Source of the DNA: Streptomyces neyagawaensis
Lineage (GTDB): Bacteria; Actinomycetota; Actinomycetes; Streptomycetales; Streptomycetaceae
Reading direction: 5' to 3'
Length of the DNA stretch: 64,000 nt
Assembly (NCBI RefSeq): GCF_023516595.1
Contig: NZ_JAMGBG010000097.1
Span: 19,577-83,576 of the forward strand
Shown here: in pieces, positions 50,795-59,720 of the stretch
How the letters are laid out: every line of letters begins with the position of its first letter
How positions within the stretch are numbered: position 1 is the first letter of the stretch
Program-made: the position numbers and the translations under genes
Notes under the pieces: model-generated
What the model was told of the DNA's origin: nothing
The model's database searches: none
Seen by the model: the letters and a program-made list of their open reading frames with translations, nothing else

Positions 50795-53182
50795 CTACGG
50801 GACCGCCGTCTCCTCCGGCAGTGCCTGTTCGGCCCAGATGGTCTTGCCGGTGCGGGTGTGGCGGCTGCCCCAGCGGCGGCTGAGCTGGGCGACGAGGAGG
50901 AGGCCGCGGCCGCCCTCGTCGAAGGCGCGTGCCCGGCGCATGTGCGGGGCGGTGCTGCTGGAGTCGGACACCTCGCAGATGAGGGTGGCGTCGCGGATCA
51001 GCCGCAGCTGCACGGGGGCGCCGCCGTAGCGGATGGCGTTGGTGACCAGTTCACTGACGATCAGTTCGGTGACGAAGGAGAGGTCGTGCAGCTGCCAGGC
51101 GGCGAGCTGGTCGCAGGCCAGCTTGCGGGCCTGCGCGACGAACGTGGGGTCGGCGGGGACGTCCCAGGTGGCGACCTGGTCGGCGGCCAGGCCATGGGTG
51201 CGGGCCAGGAGCAGGGCGACGTCGTCCGCGGGCCGGTCCGTCAGCAGGCCGCGCAGGACGCCGTCGCAGGTCTCCTCCAGCGGCCGGTTCTTGCCTCCGA
51301 GCGCCTCCCGCAGCAGGGTGAGCCCGTCGTCCACGTCGTGGCCGGCGGTCCGGACGAGGCCGTCCGTGTACAGGGCGAGCACGCTGCCCTCGGCGAGGTC
51401 GAACTCCGCCGTCTCGAACGGCAGCCCGCCCACGCCCAGCGGCGGCCCGGTCGGCAGGTCGAGGAACTCCACCTCGCCGTCCGGGGCGACCAGGGCGGGC
51501 GGCGGGTGGCCGGCCCGGGCCATGGTGCACTGCCGCGTGGTCGGGTCGTAGACGGCGTACAGGCAGGTCGCGCCGATCTCGCCGGGGCTGTCGGCGTCGT
51601 CGCCGTCCGCCGCCGTCTCGGTGTCGAGGCGCAGGACGATGTCGTCGAGCTGGGTGAGCAGCTCGTCGGGGGCGAGATCCACGTCGGCCAAGGTGCGGAC
51701 GGCGGTCCGCAGCCGGCCCATGGTCGCGGAGGCCTGCACTCCATGGCCCACGACGTCGCCGACGACGAGCGCCACACGTGCCCCGGACAGCGGGATCACG
51801 TCGAACCAGTCGCCGCCGATCCCGGCGCGGGAGCTGGCCGGCCGGTAGCGGGAGGCGATCTCCACGGCGGCCTGCGGGGGCGCGTGGTGACGCAGCAGGC
51901 TGCGCTGGAGACCGAGGGCGATGGCGTGCTCGCGGGTGTAGCGGCGGGCGTTGTCGACGCACACGGCGGCGCGGGCGGCCAGCTCCTCGGCGAGCATCAG
52001 GTCGTCCTCGGTGAAGGGTTCCGGGTTGCGGTGGCGGGCGAGGAGCGACAGCCCGAGCGTGACGCCGCGGGCTCTCAGCGGCACCGCCATCAGCGAGTGG
52101 ATGCCGTAGGTGTCGATGCTGCGGTCCCGCGTGGGCGAGTCCGCGGCCCACAGTCGCCGGACGGTGTCGTCGACCTCGTACAGCAGGGCGCGGCCGCTGG
52201 TCAGGGCGCGGCCCGGCGGTGAGTTCTCGTCGTAGGTGTGGCGGTTGCCGACGGGGATGGCGGCCTCGGGGCAGCCCTCCAGCACGGACCGCTGGGCGGT
52301 ACGGCGGAAGATCAGGGGGCCGGCGCCCGGCAGGAGGGGCGCCTCCTCGCCGGCCAGCACCGAGTCGAGCAGGTCCACCATGACGAAGTCGGCGAAGTAG
52401 TCGGTGCACACCTCCGCGAGTTCCTCCGCGGTGCGCGCCACGTCGAGGGTGGAGCCGATCCGGCCGCCGGACTCGTTGACCATGGTGAGGCGGCGGCGGG
52501 CGAGGAACTGCTCGGTGCTGTCCAGCGCCACCAGGCACGTGCCGCGCACCGCGCCGGCGTCGTCCTTCAGGGGGCTGAGCGACACCAGCCAGGCGTGCTC
52601 GCGGGCCTCGCCGGGCGCGTGCAGCCAGGCCTCGTACGGCACCGGCTCGCCCGTGCGCAGGACGCGCCGTACCGCGGCGTCGAGCCCTTCGAAGCCGGGC
52701 AGCTTGCGCCTGCCGTCGACGGACTCCCCCACCCGGCGGCCGAGCAGGTCCTTCTCCGGCCGGCCCATCACGCCCTCCATGGCGGAGTTCGTGGCCACGG
52801 CGAGCCCGTCCTGGTCGAACAGGGCGATCGGTACGGGCAGCTGGTCCAGCGCCCAGCCCCGCAGCCGGGCCACGGGTTCCGGCACCATGGCCGTCACGAA
52901 CCACCGGGCCTCCCCCGCCGCGTCCGTCAGAGGGTGGGCGACCAGTTCCAGCTCCACCCGGTGTCCGTCCCGGTGCCGGGCGTCGAGGGGGCCGCGCCAT
53001 TCGGCCCGCCGGGTGAGACTGCGCCCGGCAGGGGCGGGAAGAGGGCCGGTCAGCAGCTCGGCGGCGGGTCGGCCGAGGACCTCCTCGGGCCCGTATCCGA
53101 GCAGGTCACGGGCACCGGTGCTCCACGCGACGATCACCCCCCGGGCGTCCACCGCGGCCGAGGCGACACCGTGCTCGCCCAT
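50795..53182 (-). CDS. PAS-GAF-SpoIIE phosphatase-HATPase protein
   Basis: A 795-residue paralogue of the 43015 gene, with tandem PAS regions (about 1-120 and 120-250) in place of its AcoR-like GAF. Then come a GAF domain (about 270-420), SpoIIE PP2C with GIGGDWFDVIPLSG, VGDVVGHGVQASA and LALYTDGLVR, and a HATPase with SELVTNAIRYGG and DEGGRGLLLVAQLS. It probably regulates a partner-switching cascade. ATG 53182 with AAGGAA five bases upstream. The open frame continues upstream to 54223 but that part is only antisense-looking filler and lacks domains. Confidence 0.9.
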   Translation of the reverse strand: MGEHGVASAAVDARGVIVAWSTGARDLLGYGPEEVLGRPAAELLTGPLPAPAGRSLTRRAEWRGPLDARHRDGHRVELELVAHPLTDAAGEARWFVTAMVPEPVARLRGWALDQLPVPIALFDQDGLAVATNSAMEGVMGRPEKDLLGRRVGESVDGRRKLPGFEGLDAAVRRVLRTGEPVPYEAWLHAPGEAREHAWLVSLSPLKDDAGAVRGTCLVALDSTEQFLARRRLTMVNESGGRIGSTLDVARTAEELAEVCTDYFADFVMVDLLDSVLAGEEAPLLPGAGPLIFRRTAQRSVLEGCPEAAIPVGNRHTYDENSPPGRALTSGRALLYEVDDTVRRLWAADSPTRDRSIDTYGIHSLMAVPLRARGVTLGLSLLARHRNPEPFTEDDLMLAEELAARAAVCVDNARRYTREHAIALGLQRSLLRHHAPPQAAVEIASRYRPASSRAGIGGDWFDVIPLSGARVALVVGDVVGHGVQASATMGRLRTAVRTLADVDLAPDELLTQLDDIVLRLDTETAADGDDADSPGEIGATCLYAVYDPTTRQCTMARAGHPPPALVAPDGEVEFLDLPTGPPLGVGGLPFETAEFDLAEGSVLALYTDGLVRTAGHDVDDGLTLLREALGGKNRPLEETCDGVLRGLLTDRPADDVALLLARTHGLAADQVATWDVPADPTFVAQARKLACDQLAAWQLHDLSFVTELIVSELVTNAIRYGGAPVQLRLIRDATLICEVSDSSSTAPHMRRARAFDEGGRGLLLVAQLSRRWGSRHTRTGKTIWAEQALPEETAVP

Positions 53183-53458
53183 CGTTCCTTCTCCCCACGA
53201 CCTCTCGACGACCGACCTCTCGACGACCGGAGCCGCCGTGAGCGGCTCCGTGGGATCGACTGCTCGCACTGCTTTCCCGGGTTCATTGTGCGCCGGGCAC
53301 TCCCCACGGCGCGCGACCGCGGAGCACGACGGTCCGGAAGGCGTCCGGTTCCGGGGGTGGCGTCCCACCGGTCCCCCGGCGAGGATGCCCCCTCGCGCGA
53401 CACATCCTGCCGTGCGTCGCGGCGGTGGACACCCGCCCGGAGGGGGAGGGGGCCCGCG

Positions 53459-54364
53459 ATGGGGGCTCATGCGGCACCGGGTCGTAGGGGACGCGCGCTG
53501 TGGGCCCCGACGGTTCTCCTGCTCCTGGCCGTCCTCCTCGGCGTCCCCCGGGCCGAAGGGGCACCCGTGTCGGCGGACGCCTGCCGTACCACGGGCACCT
53601 CGTTGCCGCGCGGCGACTGCGGGCCGTTCTGGCAGGTCCTCGCGGAGGACTTCAACGGTGACCGGGTGCCGCTGGGGTCGTTCGACGACTGCGCGCACGA
53701 GGTCGACACGTCCGCCGCGTACTGCGGGGGCCTGAGCGGCGCGTACCGCGACAACTGGTGGGCCTATCCGACGGGCTGGCCCGACACGGCCGGAGAACGG
53801 GGCCGGGAGGTCGTCGGCGTCTACCACCCGGAGGACACCGTGAGCGTGGGCCCTGCGGAGAACGGCGACGGACGGATGTTCATCCGGATGTGGCGGCCCA
53901 CCGACGGAGGTCCCGTGCACGCCGCCGCGGTGATACCGCGTGCCGTCATGCAGATGAAGTACGGCAAGTACAGCGCCCGCATCAAGGTCACCGCGCTCGC
54001 TCCGGGCTACAAGTCCGCATGGCTCCACTACGGGGGCGGCTGCGAGATGGACCATCCCGAGGGCGAGTGGACGGACGGCCTCACCGCCTTCCATCATCCC
54101 TGCGGGGGTGGCGAACAGGGCTATTTCCCTGGGGCCGACGACTGGACGGAGTGGCACACCGTCTCCACGGAGTGGACGCCCGGTGAGGTGCGGTTCTTCG
54201 TCGACGGCAGGCTGGTCGGGCACGACACGCGGCAGGTGCCGGACCGGCCCCTGTCATGGGTCCTCCAGAACGAGAGCGCCCTACAGGGCCCCGCCGCCGC
54301 CCCCGGCAGCAGCGCCCAACTCGACATCACCTGGGTGGCGGCCTACGCGTACGACTGGAAATAG
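53459..54364 (+). CDS. Secreted GH16-like glycoside hydrolase
   Basis: A 301-residue secreted protein. After a Sec signal (LWAPTVLLLLAVLLGVPRAEG) it has a jelly-roll-type domain with the GH16 catalytic pattern ExDxxE in CEMDHPEGEW, preceded by RIKVTALAPGYKSAWLHYGG and followed by TVSTEWTPGEVRFFVDG, as in GH16 laminarinase-like proteins. Probably acts on a beta-glucan or other polysaccharide. ATG 53459 with GGAGGGG upstream. Diverges from the SpoIIE gene (53182) over a 276-base region that shows two near copies of CTCTCGACGACCG. Confidence 0.82.
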   Translation: MGAHAAPGRRGRALWAPTVLLLLAVLLGVPRAEGAPVSADACRTTGTSLPRGDCGPFWQVLAEDFNGDRVPLGSFDDCAHEVDTSAAYCGGLSGAYRDNWWAYPTGWPDTAGERGREVVGVYHPEDTVSVGPAENGDGRMFIRMWRPTDGGPVHAAAVIPRAVMQMKYGKYSARIKVTALAPGYKSAWLHYGGGCEMDHPEGEWTDGLTAFHHPCGGGEQGYFPGADDWTEWHTVSTEWTPGEVRFFVDGRLVGHDTRQVPDRPLSWVLQNESALQGPAAAPGSSAQLDITWVAAYAYDWK

Positions 54365-54428
54365 ACCGGCGCGCCCCTGGGACGGTGACGTCGGGCGGGG
54401 GTGGCCAGGGGCCTTGCGCTGTCGCCGG

Positions 54429-54911
54429 TCAGTCCTCGCGCAGTGCCGTGTGGATCTCGGTCAGTGAGGTGGTCAGCCGCCGGTAGTCGGCAGGGGCCAG
54501 CGGCGCCACGAGGTACCGCTCGACGACCTGCCCGTGCGCCTCGGCTGCCCGGAGGAAGACGGTGCGGCCGTGCTCGGTCGCCTCGACGAGAACGCTCCGG
54601 CGGTCCTCGGGCGACGGCACCCGGCGGACCAGGTCCGCCGTCTCCATGCGGTCGACGAGCCGGGTGATGCCGCTGCTGGTCAGGGTCAGGTCGTCGGCGA
54701 GCGCCCGCTGCGAGACCTCCTCCCCCGGTTTCCGGCAGAGCCTGATGAGGACCTCGAACATGGTGTGGCTGATGCCGCACTCCCGCCTCAGGACGCTGTC
54801 GATCCGCTGTTCCATCAGGGTCGCGGCCTTGATCAGCAGCCCGAAGTCCTGGACGAGCCGGCTGTTGGCGGCGCGGGCCGTCTCATCCGCCGGCTGGGTC
54901 TCGGCATCCAT
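54429..54911 (-). CDS. MarR-family transcriptional regulator
   Basis: A 160-residue MarR winged-helix regulator: helix-turn-helix at about 67-95 (VSQRALADDLTLTSSGITRLVDRME) followed by the wing with DRRSVLVE, and flanking dimerisation helices. ATG 54911 with GGAGAGGAC upstream. It diverges from the PLP decarboxylase gene, and the 202-base gap holds two palindromes that are its likely operators. An autoregulatory, divergent-operator layout is typical of the family. Confidence 0.89.
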   Translation of the reverse strand: MDAETQPADETARAANSRLVQDFGLLIKAATLMEQRIDSVLRRECGISHTMFEVLIRLCRKPGEEVSQRALADDLTLTSSGITRLVDRMETADLVRRVPSPEDRRSVLVEATEHGRTVFLRAAEAHGQVVERYLVAPLAPADYRRLTTSLTEIHTALRED

Positions 54912-55037
54912 GGGTGCGCGTCCTCTCCTGGCCCTGCCCTGAGCTTCTCTTGGCCCACTCCGGCACCGAAACCCGGCGCCGCGCTCGCTCACCCCCAGAC
55001 TTTACTGCCCGGTCACCTACCGACATCTCAATCACTG

Positions 55038-55060
55038 AGCAATCAATTGCTGACTAGTCA
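55038..55060. promoter_or_regulatory. MarR-type operator palindromes
   Basis: AGCAAT-CA-ATTGCT (55038-55051) and the perfect 10-base TGACTAGTCA (55051-55060) adjoin in an AT-rich patch between MarR (54911) and decarboxylase (55114). This is the usual site and composition for MarR binding; the regulator and gene are divergently arranged. Confidence 0.6.
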
Positions 55061-55113
55061 ATGAAATCGTATCGTGGGCGCACCGCCGGAAGAGTCCGAG
55101 AGAGGGGACGTCC

Positions 55114-56478
55114 GTGGACCTGAAGCACTGGCTGGGCCGAGCCGACGACGCGATCCAGAAGTGGGCCGGCACCTTCGGCCCCTACGAGCCCCACCCGTCC
55201 CTGCACGTGGACGACGACACCTTCGGCGCCCTCTTCGACGAGTTCACCGTGCGGCTGAGGGACAACTATCCGTTCTTCCACCCGAGCTACGCGGGGCAGA
55301 TGCTCAAGCCTCCGCACCCGGCCGCGGTGGTGGGCCACCTCACCGCCATGCTGATCAACCCGAACAACCATGCCCTGGACGGCGGCCCCGCCACCGCCGC
55401 GATGGAGCGGGAGGCCGTCGCCCGCCTCGCCGAGATGTTCGGCTTCGACACCCACCTCGGCCATCTCACCACCAGCGGCACCATCGCCAACCTGGAGGCC
55501 CTGTTCGTCGCCCGGGAACTCCACCCCGGCCGGGGCGTCGCCTACAGCTCCGAGGCCCACTACACGCACGGCCGCATGTGCCGCGTGCTCGGCATCGAGG
55601 GGCACCCGGTGCCCGCCGACGGGCAGGGCCGGATCGATCTCGACGCCCTGGAGGACGTGCTGCGCACCGGGGACGTGGGCACAGTCGTCCTCACCGCGGG
55701 CACCACCGGCCTCGGCGCCGTCGATCCGATCCACACCGCGCTCGCCCTGCGGGACCGCTACGGCGTCCGCATCCATGTCGACGCCGCGTACGGCGGCTTC
55801 TTCACCCTGCTCGCCGGCGCCGACGGCCCCGAGAGGCTCCCCGCCGAGCCCTGGCGGGCAATCGCCCAGTGCGACGCGGTGGTCGTCGACCCGCACAAGC
55901 ACGGGCTCCAGCCGTACGGGTGCGGTGCTGTCATCTTCCGCGACCCCGAGGTGGGGCGGTTCTATCTGCACGACTCCCCCTACACGTACTTCACCTCCGA
56001 CGAGCTGCATCTCGGCGAGATCAGCCTGGAGTGCTCGCGCGCGGGTGCCTCCGCCGCTGCCCTGTGGCTGACCTTCCAGCTCCTGCCGCCCACCCCGGCG
56101 GGCCTCGGGCGGGTACTCGCGGCCGGGCGCCGTGCCGCGCTCCGCTGGGCCGACCTGATCGACGCGTCCGACGTCCTGGAGCTGTACCAGCGGCCCGAGT
56201 TGGACATCATCGGCTACTTCCCCGCCGTGGAACCGACGACGCTGACCGCCGTCGACGCCGCGTCCGCGCGCGTCCTGGCGGACGGCATGACCCACCCCGA
56301 TCCGGTGTTCCTGAGCACCCTCAAGGCCGGCCGCGCGGCCTTCGCCGCCCGCCACCCCTGCGTCACGGCGGATGCCGACGGGGCACGCATCCTGCGCAGC
56401 GTCCTGATGAAACCGGAGTCGGAGCAGCACGTCGAGCGCCTCCACAACCGGGTCGAGCAGCTCACCCGGTCACGCTGA
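55114..56478 (+). CDS. Group II pyridoxal-phosphate decarboxylase
   Basis: A 454-residue fold-type I enzyme of the aromatic-L-amino-acid/glutamate decarboxylase group. Visible are the NPNNHALDGGPAT segment, TSGTIANLEALFVAR, VVLTAGTTGLGAVDPI, HVDAAYGGFF (the PLP aspartate) and DPHKHGLQPYG, in which Lys262 should form the Schiff base. GTG 55114 follows GAGAGGGGAC. Divergent from MarR, which probably represses it. Which amino acid it decarboxylates cannot be told; the segment PEPHPSL-type N-terminus is short compared with eukaryotic forms. Confidence 0.87.
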   Translation: MDLKHWLGRADDAIQKWAGTFGPYEPHPSLHVDDDTFGALFDEFTVRLRDNYPFFHPSYAGQMLKPPHPAAVVGHLTAMLINPNNHALDGGPATAAMEREAVARLAEMFGFDTHLGHLTTSGTIANLEALFVARELHPGRGVAYSSEAHYTHGRMCRVLGIEGHPVPADGQGRIDLDALEDVLRTGDVGTVVLTAGTTGLGAVDPIHTALALRDRYGVRIHVDAAYGGFFTLLAGADGPERLPAEPWRAIAQCDAVVVDPHKHGLQPYGCGAVIFRDPEVGRFYLHDSPYTYFTSDELHLGEISLECSRAGASAAALWLTFQLLPPTPAGLGRVLAAGRRAALRWADLIDASDVLELYQRPELDIIGYFPAVEPTTLTAVDAASARVLADGMTHPDPVFLSTLKAGRAAFAARHPCVTADADGARILRSVLMKPESEQHVERLHNRVEQLTRSR

Positions 56479-56731
56479 GCGCCTGCCGCGAGGGGCGGGG
56501 TCGGCCGCCGGCGGTCAACGCTCCGCCGGGCAGCACGCGGCGACAGCCTCCGAACCCGCCCTCACTCGGGGCGTGACCCGGTGCCGGCGACCAACGTTCC
56601 CGCCCATAGCAGCAGTTGGGCAGCCCCGTCCAGGGGGCCCGCTCCAGACCCACCGCTCCGGCTGGCGTCAACGCCCAAACACATGCCTGCCGGAGTGATC
56701 ATGGGTCGGCCCGTGCCTACCGTGCTGTGGC

Positions 56732-57940
56732 ATGCCAACCTTCTTACCGACAACGGCGAACGTCCGACGCGTCGGTCTCGCGGCCCTGGTGTCGGCCGTC
56801 GTCCTGGCCACCGGCCCGACGGCGACCGCGCAGGCGCCTGACCCACGCGTGGCCGTCGACTGCGGCACGCACGACCGGACCCGTCAGGCGCTGCGCGACC
56901 TCACCGACCACGACGGCATCGCCGGGGCCGCCGTCCTGGTGACCGACCCCACCGCCGGCAAGCACTGCGCGCGCTGGACGGAGACCGCCGGAACGGCGGA
57001 CCTGCGCACCGGACGCCCGATGAACGCCACCGACCGGCTGCGGGCCGGCAGCGTGACGAAGACGTTCACCGCGGCGGTCGTCCTGCAACTCGTCGCCGAA
57101 CGCCGCCTCTCCCTGGACGCCCCCGCCGACCGCTACCTGCCGGGCGTGCTCCCGGCGGACGGGCGCGACGGTCGCCCGATCACCGTGCGGCAACTCCTGT
57201 GGCACACCAGTGGGTTGCCCGACTATCTCGACGCCCCCGAGTGGGCACATTTCGAACGGTTGCGTTACCGCCACTTCGAGCCGCGTGACCTCGTCGCCCG
57301 TGCTCTCGAACTGCCGCGTCCGAAGAGCACATGGCACTACGCCACCACCAACTACCTCGTCCTCGGAATGATCGTCCGCGAGGTCACCGGCCGCTCCGCC
57401 GAGGAGGAGATCACCCGACGCGTCATCGAGCCCCTCGGGCTGCGTGACACCCACTGGCCGGGGGACGACGTACGCCTCCGAGGACCGCACTCCCGCAGCT
57501 ACTTCACCGACGGCGACGGGCGGCGCGTCGACGGCACCGACTGGAACATGACCTTCGGCGGAGTCGGTGGCGCCCTCGTCTCCTCGCCGGGCGACCTGAC
57601 ACGGTTCGCCACCGCCCTGTTCGACGGACGCCTGCTGCCCGCACCCCAACTCGCGGAGATGCGACGGACGGTGGAGGTCGACACCGACCGGCTCTGGCCG
57701 GGCGCCCGCTACGGACTGGGCCTGATCTCGACGCCGCTGACCTGCGGCGGCCTGTGGTGGGGGCACGCGGGGACGGTGCCAGGCGGTCACCGGGCGCTGG
57801 TCGCCGTCGGGCCCGGTGGCCGGAGCGTCGCCGTCGCCCTGAACCAGGTGCCCGCCTCGCTCCGCGCCGAGTCCGACTTCCTGAACCTCGTCGACCAGTC
57901 CCTCTGCGAGGGCAGGCCCTCCGAAAGGACCTCCGCATGA
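56732..57940 (+). CDS. Secreted class C beta-lactamase-like serine hydrolase
   Basis: A 402-residue secreted enzyme with signal peptide (LAALVSAVVLATGPTATAQA) and the beta-lactamase class C / D-Ala-D-Ala carboxypeptidase fold. Active site: SVTK (Ser107, Lys110), YATTNY (YxN) near residue 203, and HAG near the C-terminus. Probably a carboxypeptidase or esterase rather than an antibiotic-resistance enzyme. ATG 56732. Its stop overlaps the next gene's ATG (ATGA), so it is coupled to the alpha/beta hydrolase. The 253-base gap upstream has no obvious site. Confidence 0.85.
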   Translation: MPTFLPTTANVRRVGLAALVSAVVLATGPTATAQAPDPRVAVDCGTHDRTRQALRDLTDHDGIAGAAVLVTDPTAGKHCARWTETAGTADLRTGRPMNATDRLRAGSVTKTFTAAVVLQLVAERRLSLDAPADRYLPGVLPADGRDGRPITVRQLLWHTSGLPDYLDAPEWAHFERLRYRHFEPRDLVARALELPRPKSTWHYATTNYLVLGMIVREVTGRSAEEEITRRVIEPLGLRDTHWPGDDVRLRGPHSRSYFTDGDGRRVDGTDWNMTFGGVGGALVSSPGDLTRFATALFDGRLLPAPQLAEMRRTVEVDTDRLWPGARYGLGLISTPLTCGGLWWGHAGTVPGGHRALVAVGPGGRSVAVALNQVPASLRAESDFLNLVDQSLCEGRPSERTSA

Positions 57941-59532
57941 CCGACTCCCCCTCCCTCTCCTCCGCCCCGACGACCGGCGGTCCGCGCCGGCTCGTGTCGC
58001 GCGCCGCGGCGGGGGCCGCCCTCCTCCTGGTCGGGGCGCTCACCGTCTCCGTGTCGCCCGCCGCGGCGGAACCCGAGGGTGCGACCACCGACCCCCTCGC
58101 CCGCTACCACCACCAGCAGCTCGACTGGAAGAGCTGTGTGCTCGGGCCCGACGACGAGACCGGCAAGGAGCTCCAGAAGGCCGGCGCCCGGTGCGCCGAC
58201 GTCACCGTCCCGTTGAACTACGCCGAGCCGGACGGCCGTACGATCACCGTCGCCCTCTCACGGATCCGGGCCACCGACACGGACCGTCGGGTGGGCACGC
58301 TCCTCCTCAACGGCGGCGGACCCGGCGGCCAGACGATCGGCGACCCGCCGTGGGTGCGCACGTCGATGAAACAGGTCGGCGAGCGCTACGACGTGGTGGG
58401 CGTCGACCCCCGCTTCGTCGGCCGCAGCACGCCGCTGGACTGCCACTGGCCCACCGGCTCCTTCATACGCGGCGCGGGAACGGACCGTTCGGGCTTCGAC
58501 CGGATGGTGGCCCAGGCGAAGGACCTCGCCGAACGCTGCCGAACCACCCAGGGCGACGTCCTGCCGTACGCCACCACCCGGAACACCGCCCGCGACATGG
58601 ACGTCGTCCGCGCCGCGCTCGGGGAACGCAAGATCTCGTACCTCGGCTACTCGTACGGCACCTACCTGGGCCAGGTGTACGCCACGATGTTCCCCGGCCG
58701 CACCGATCGCGTCGTCCTGGACGGCCTCGCCGCCCCCGACCGCTACAACCCGCGACTGCTGCGCGGCACGGAGCGGGCCAACAGGCGCGCCCTTGAGGGC
58801 TGGGCCGACTGGGCGGCGGCCCGCGACGCGACGTACGGACTGGGCCGGACCCGGGCCGAGGTCCTGGCGGTGGTCGACGGCGTCCAGGCGGCGGCCGGAC
58901 GCACCCCGCTGCTGATCGGCGACCACCGGGTGGACGAGCATGTGCTGCCCGTCGTCGTGTTCAGCGGCCTCTCCCAGGACAACGACGCCGCCTACGCCGA
59001 TCTCGCGCAGGCCGTACGGGACATGCGGCGTGCCGCCGACGGCCATGCGGTCACCCCCTCACCGGGGTTCGCCGCCACGCTCGCCTTCCTGCTGGACGGA
59101 TCGGCGTCCGCCTACGGCAGCGCCCAGACGGCGATCCTGTGCGGCGACGCGTCCGCGCCACGCTCCCCCGAGGTGTACTGGCGTGACATCGAACGCGCCC
59201 GCCCGCAGGACCCGTTGTTCGGTCCCGTCACCCAGAACATCGGGCCGTGCGCGTTCTGGGACCCGCCGCGCGAGCGCCCGACGAAGGTCCGGGACGACCT
59301 GCCGGCCCTGCTGGTCAACGCGACCGGCGACCCACGCACCGTCCATGCCAACGCGCTGACGGTGCGCCGCATGTGGCCGTCCTCCCGTCTGGTCACCCTC
59401 CGCGACGCGGACCAGCACGCCGTGTACGGCGTGTTCGGCAGCGCCTGCGTCGACACGACGGTCAACACCTACCTGGCCACCGGCCGCCTGCCGTCCACCG
59501 ACGTCACCTGCGACCGGACGTCGAGCCGCTAG
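57937..59532 (+). CDS. Secreted alpha/beta-hydrolase, tripeptidyl aminopeptidase-like
   Basis: A 531-residue secreted hydrolase of the SCO/Slp tripeptidyl-aminopeptidase type. It has a signal peptide (ARAAAGAALLLVGALTVSV-like) and an alpha/beta fold with oxyanion GGGPGG, nucleophile elbow GYSYG (serine), aspartate in ATGDPRT and histidine in DQHAVYG. ATG 57937 follows GAAAGGACC and overlaps the preceding stop by 4 bases. It releases tripeptides from the N-terminus of secreted proteins in known relatives; substrate here is inferred. Confidence 0.87.
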   Translation: MTDSPSLSSAPTTGGPRRLVSRAAAGAALLLVGALTVSVSPAAAEPEGATTDPLARYHHQQLDWKSCVLGPDDETGKELQKAGARCADVTVPLNYAEPDGRTITVALSRIRATDTDRRVGTLLLNGGGPGGQTIGDPPWVRTSMKQVGERYDVVGVDPRFVGRSTPLDCHWPTGSFIRGAGTDRSGFDRMVAQAKDLAERCRTTQGDVLPYATTRNTARDMDVVRAALGERKISYLGYSYGTYLGQVYATMFPGRTDRVVLDGLAAPDRYNPRLLRGTERANRRALEGWADWAAARDATYGLGRTRAEVLAVVDGVQAAAGRTPLLIGDHRVDEHVLPVVVFSGLSQDNDAAYADLAQAVRDMRRAADGHAVTPSPGFAATLAFLLDGSASAYGSAQTAILCGDASAPRSPEVYWRDIERARPQDPLFGPVTQNIGPCAFWDPPRERPTKVRDDLPALLVNATGDPRTVHANALTVRRMWPSSRLVTLRDADQHAVYGVFGSACVDTTVNTYLATGRLPSTDVTCDRTSSR

Positions 59533-59568
59533 CGGGACCGGCGGCCAGGGCGACCAGGTGAGGGGTCT

Positions 59569-59632
59569 CTAGCCGAGGAAGCTCAGCCGGACCTGGCGGT
59601 CGGGGTTGTCCTTGTTGGTGTCCACCGAGCTC
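59569..59632 (-). pseudogene. Short gene remnant at a junction
   Basis: On the minus strand, a frame ends SSVDTNKDNPDRQVRLSFLG before a TAG at 59569-59571. The residues up to about 59632 have normal GC3 bias and read like a native C-terminus, but upstream the frame turns into low-quality sequence (CWRCRGL). No family could be named. Placed between the hydrolase and the truncated-looking helicase, it may be the fragment of a gene cut by the insertion at this point. Confidence 0.35.
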
Positions 59633-59720
59633 CACAAGGACAACCCGCGGCAGCGCCAGCATGCCTCCAAGGCCCAGTTCCACGCTTCACGCCCTCCTTG
59701 TGATCACACAGAAGCGATCT

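Noticed and set aside
53183..54223. N-terminal extension of the SpoIIE gene at 50795
   Set aside because: The frame is open by GC bias only; it runs antisense through the GH16-like gene, which has a signal peptide and an ExDxxE motif, and AAGGAA supports ATG 53182.
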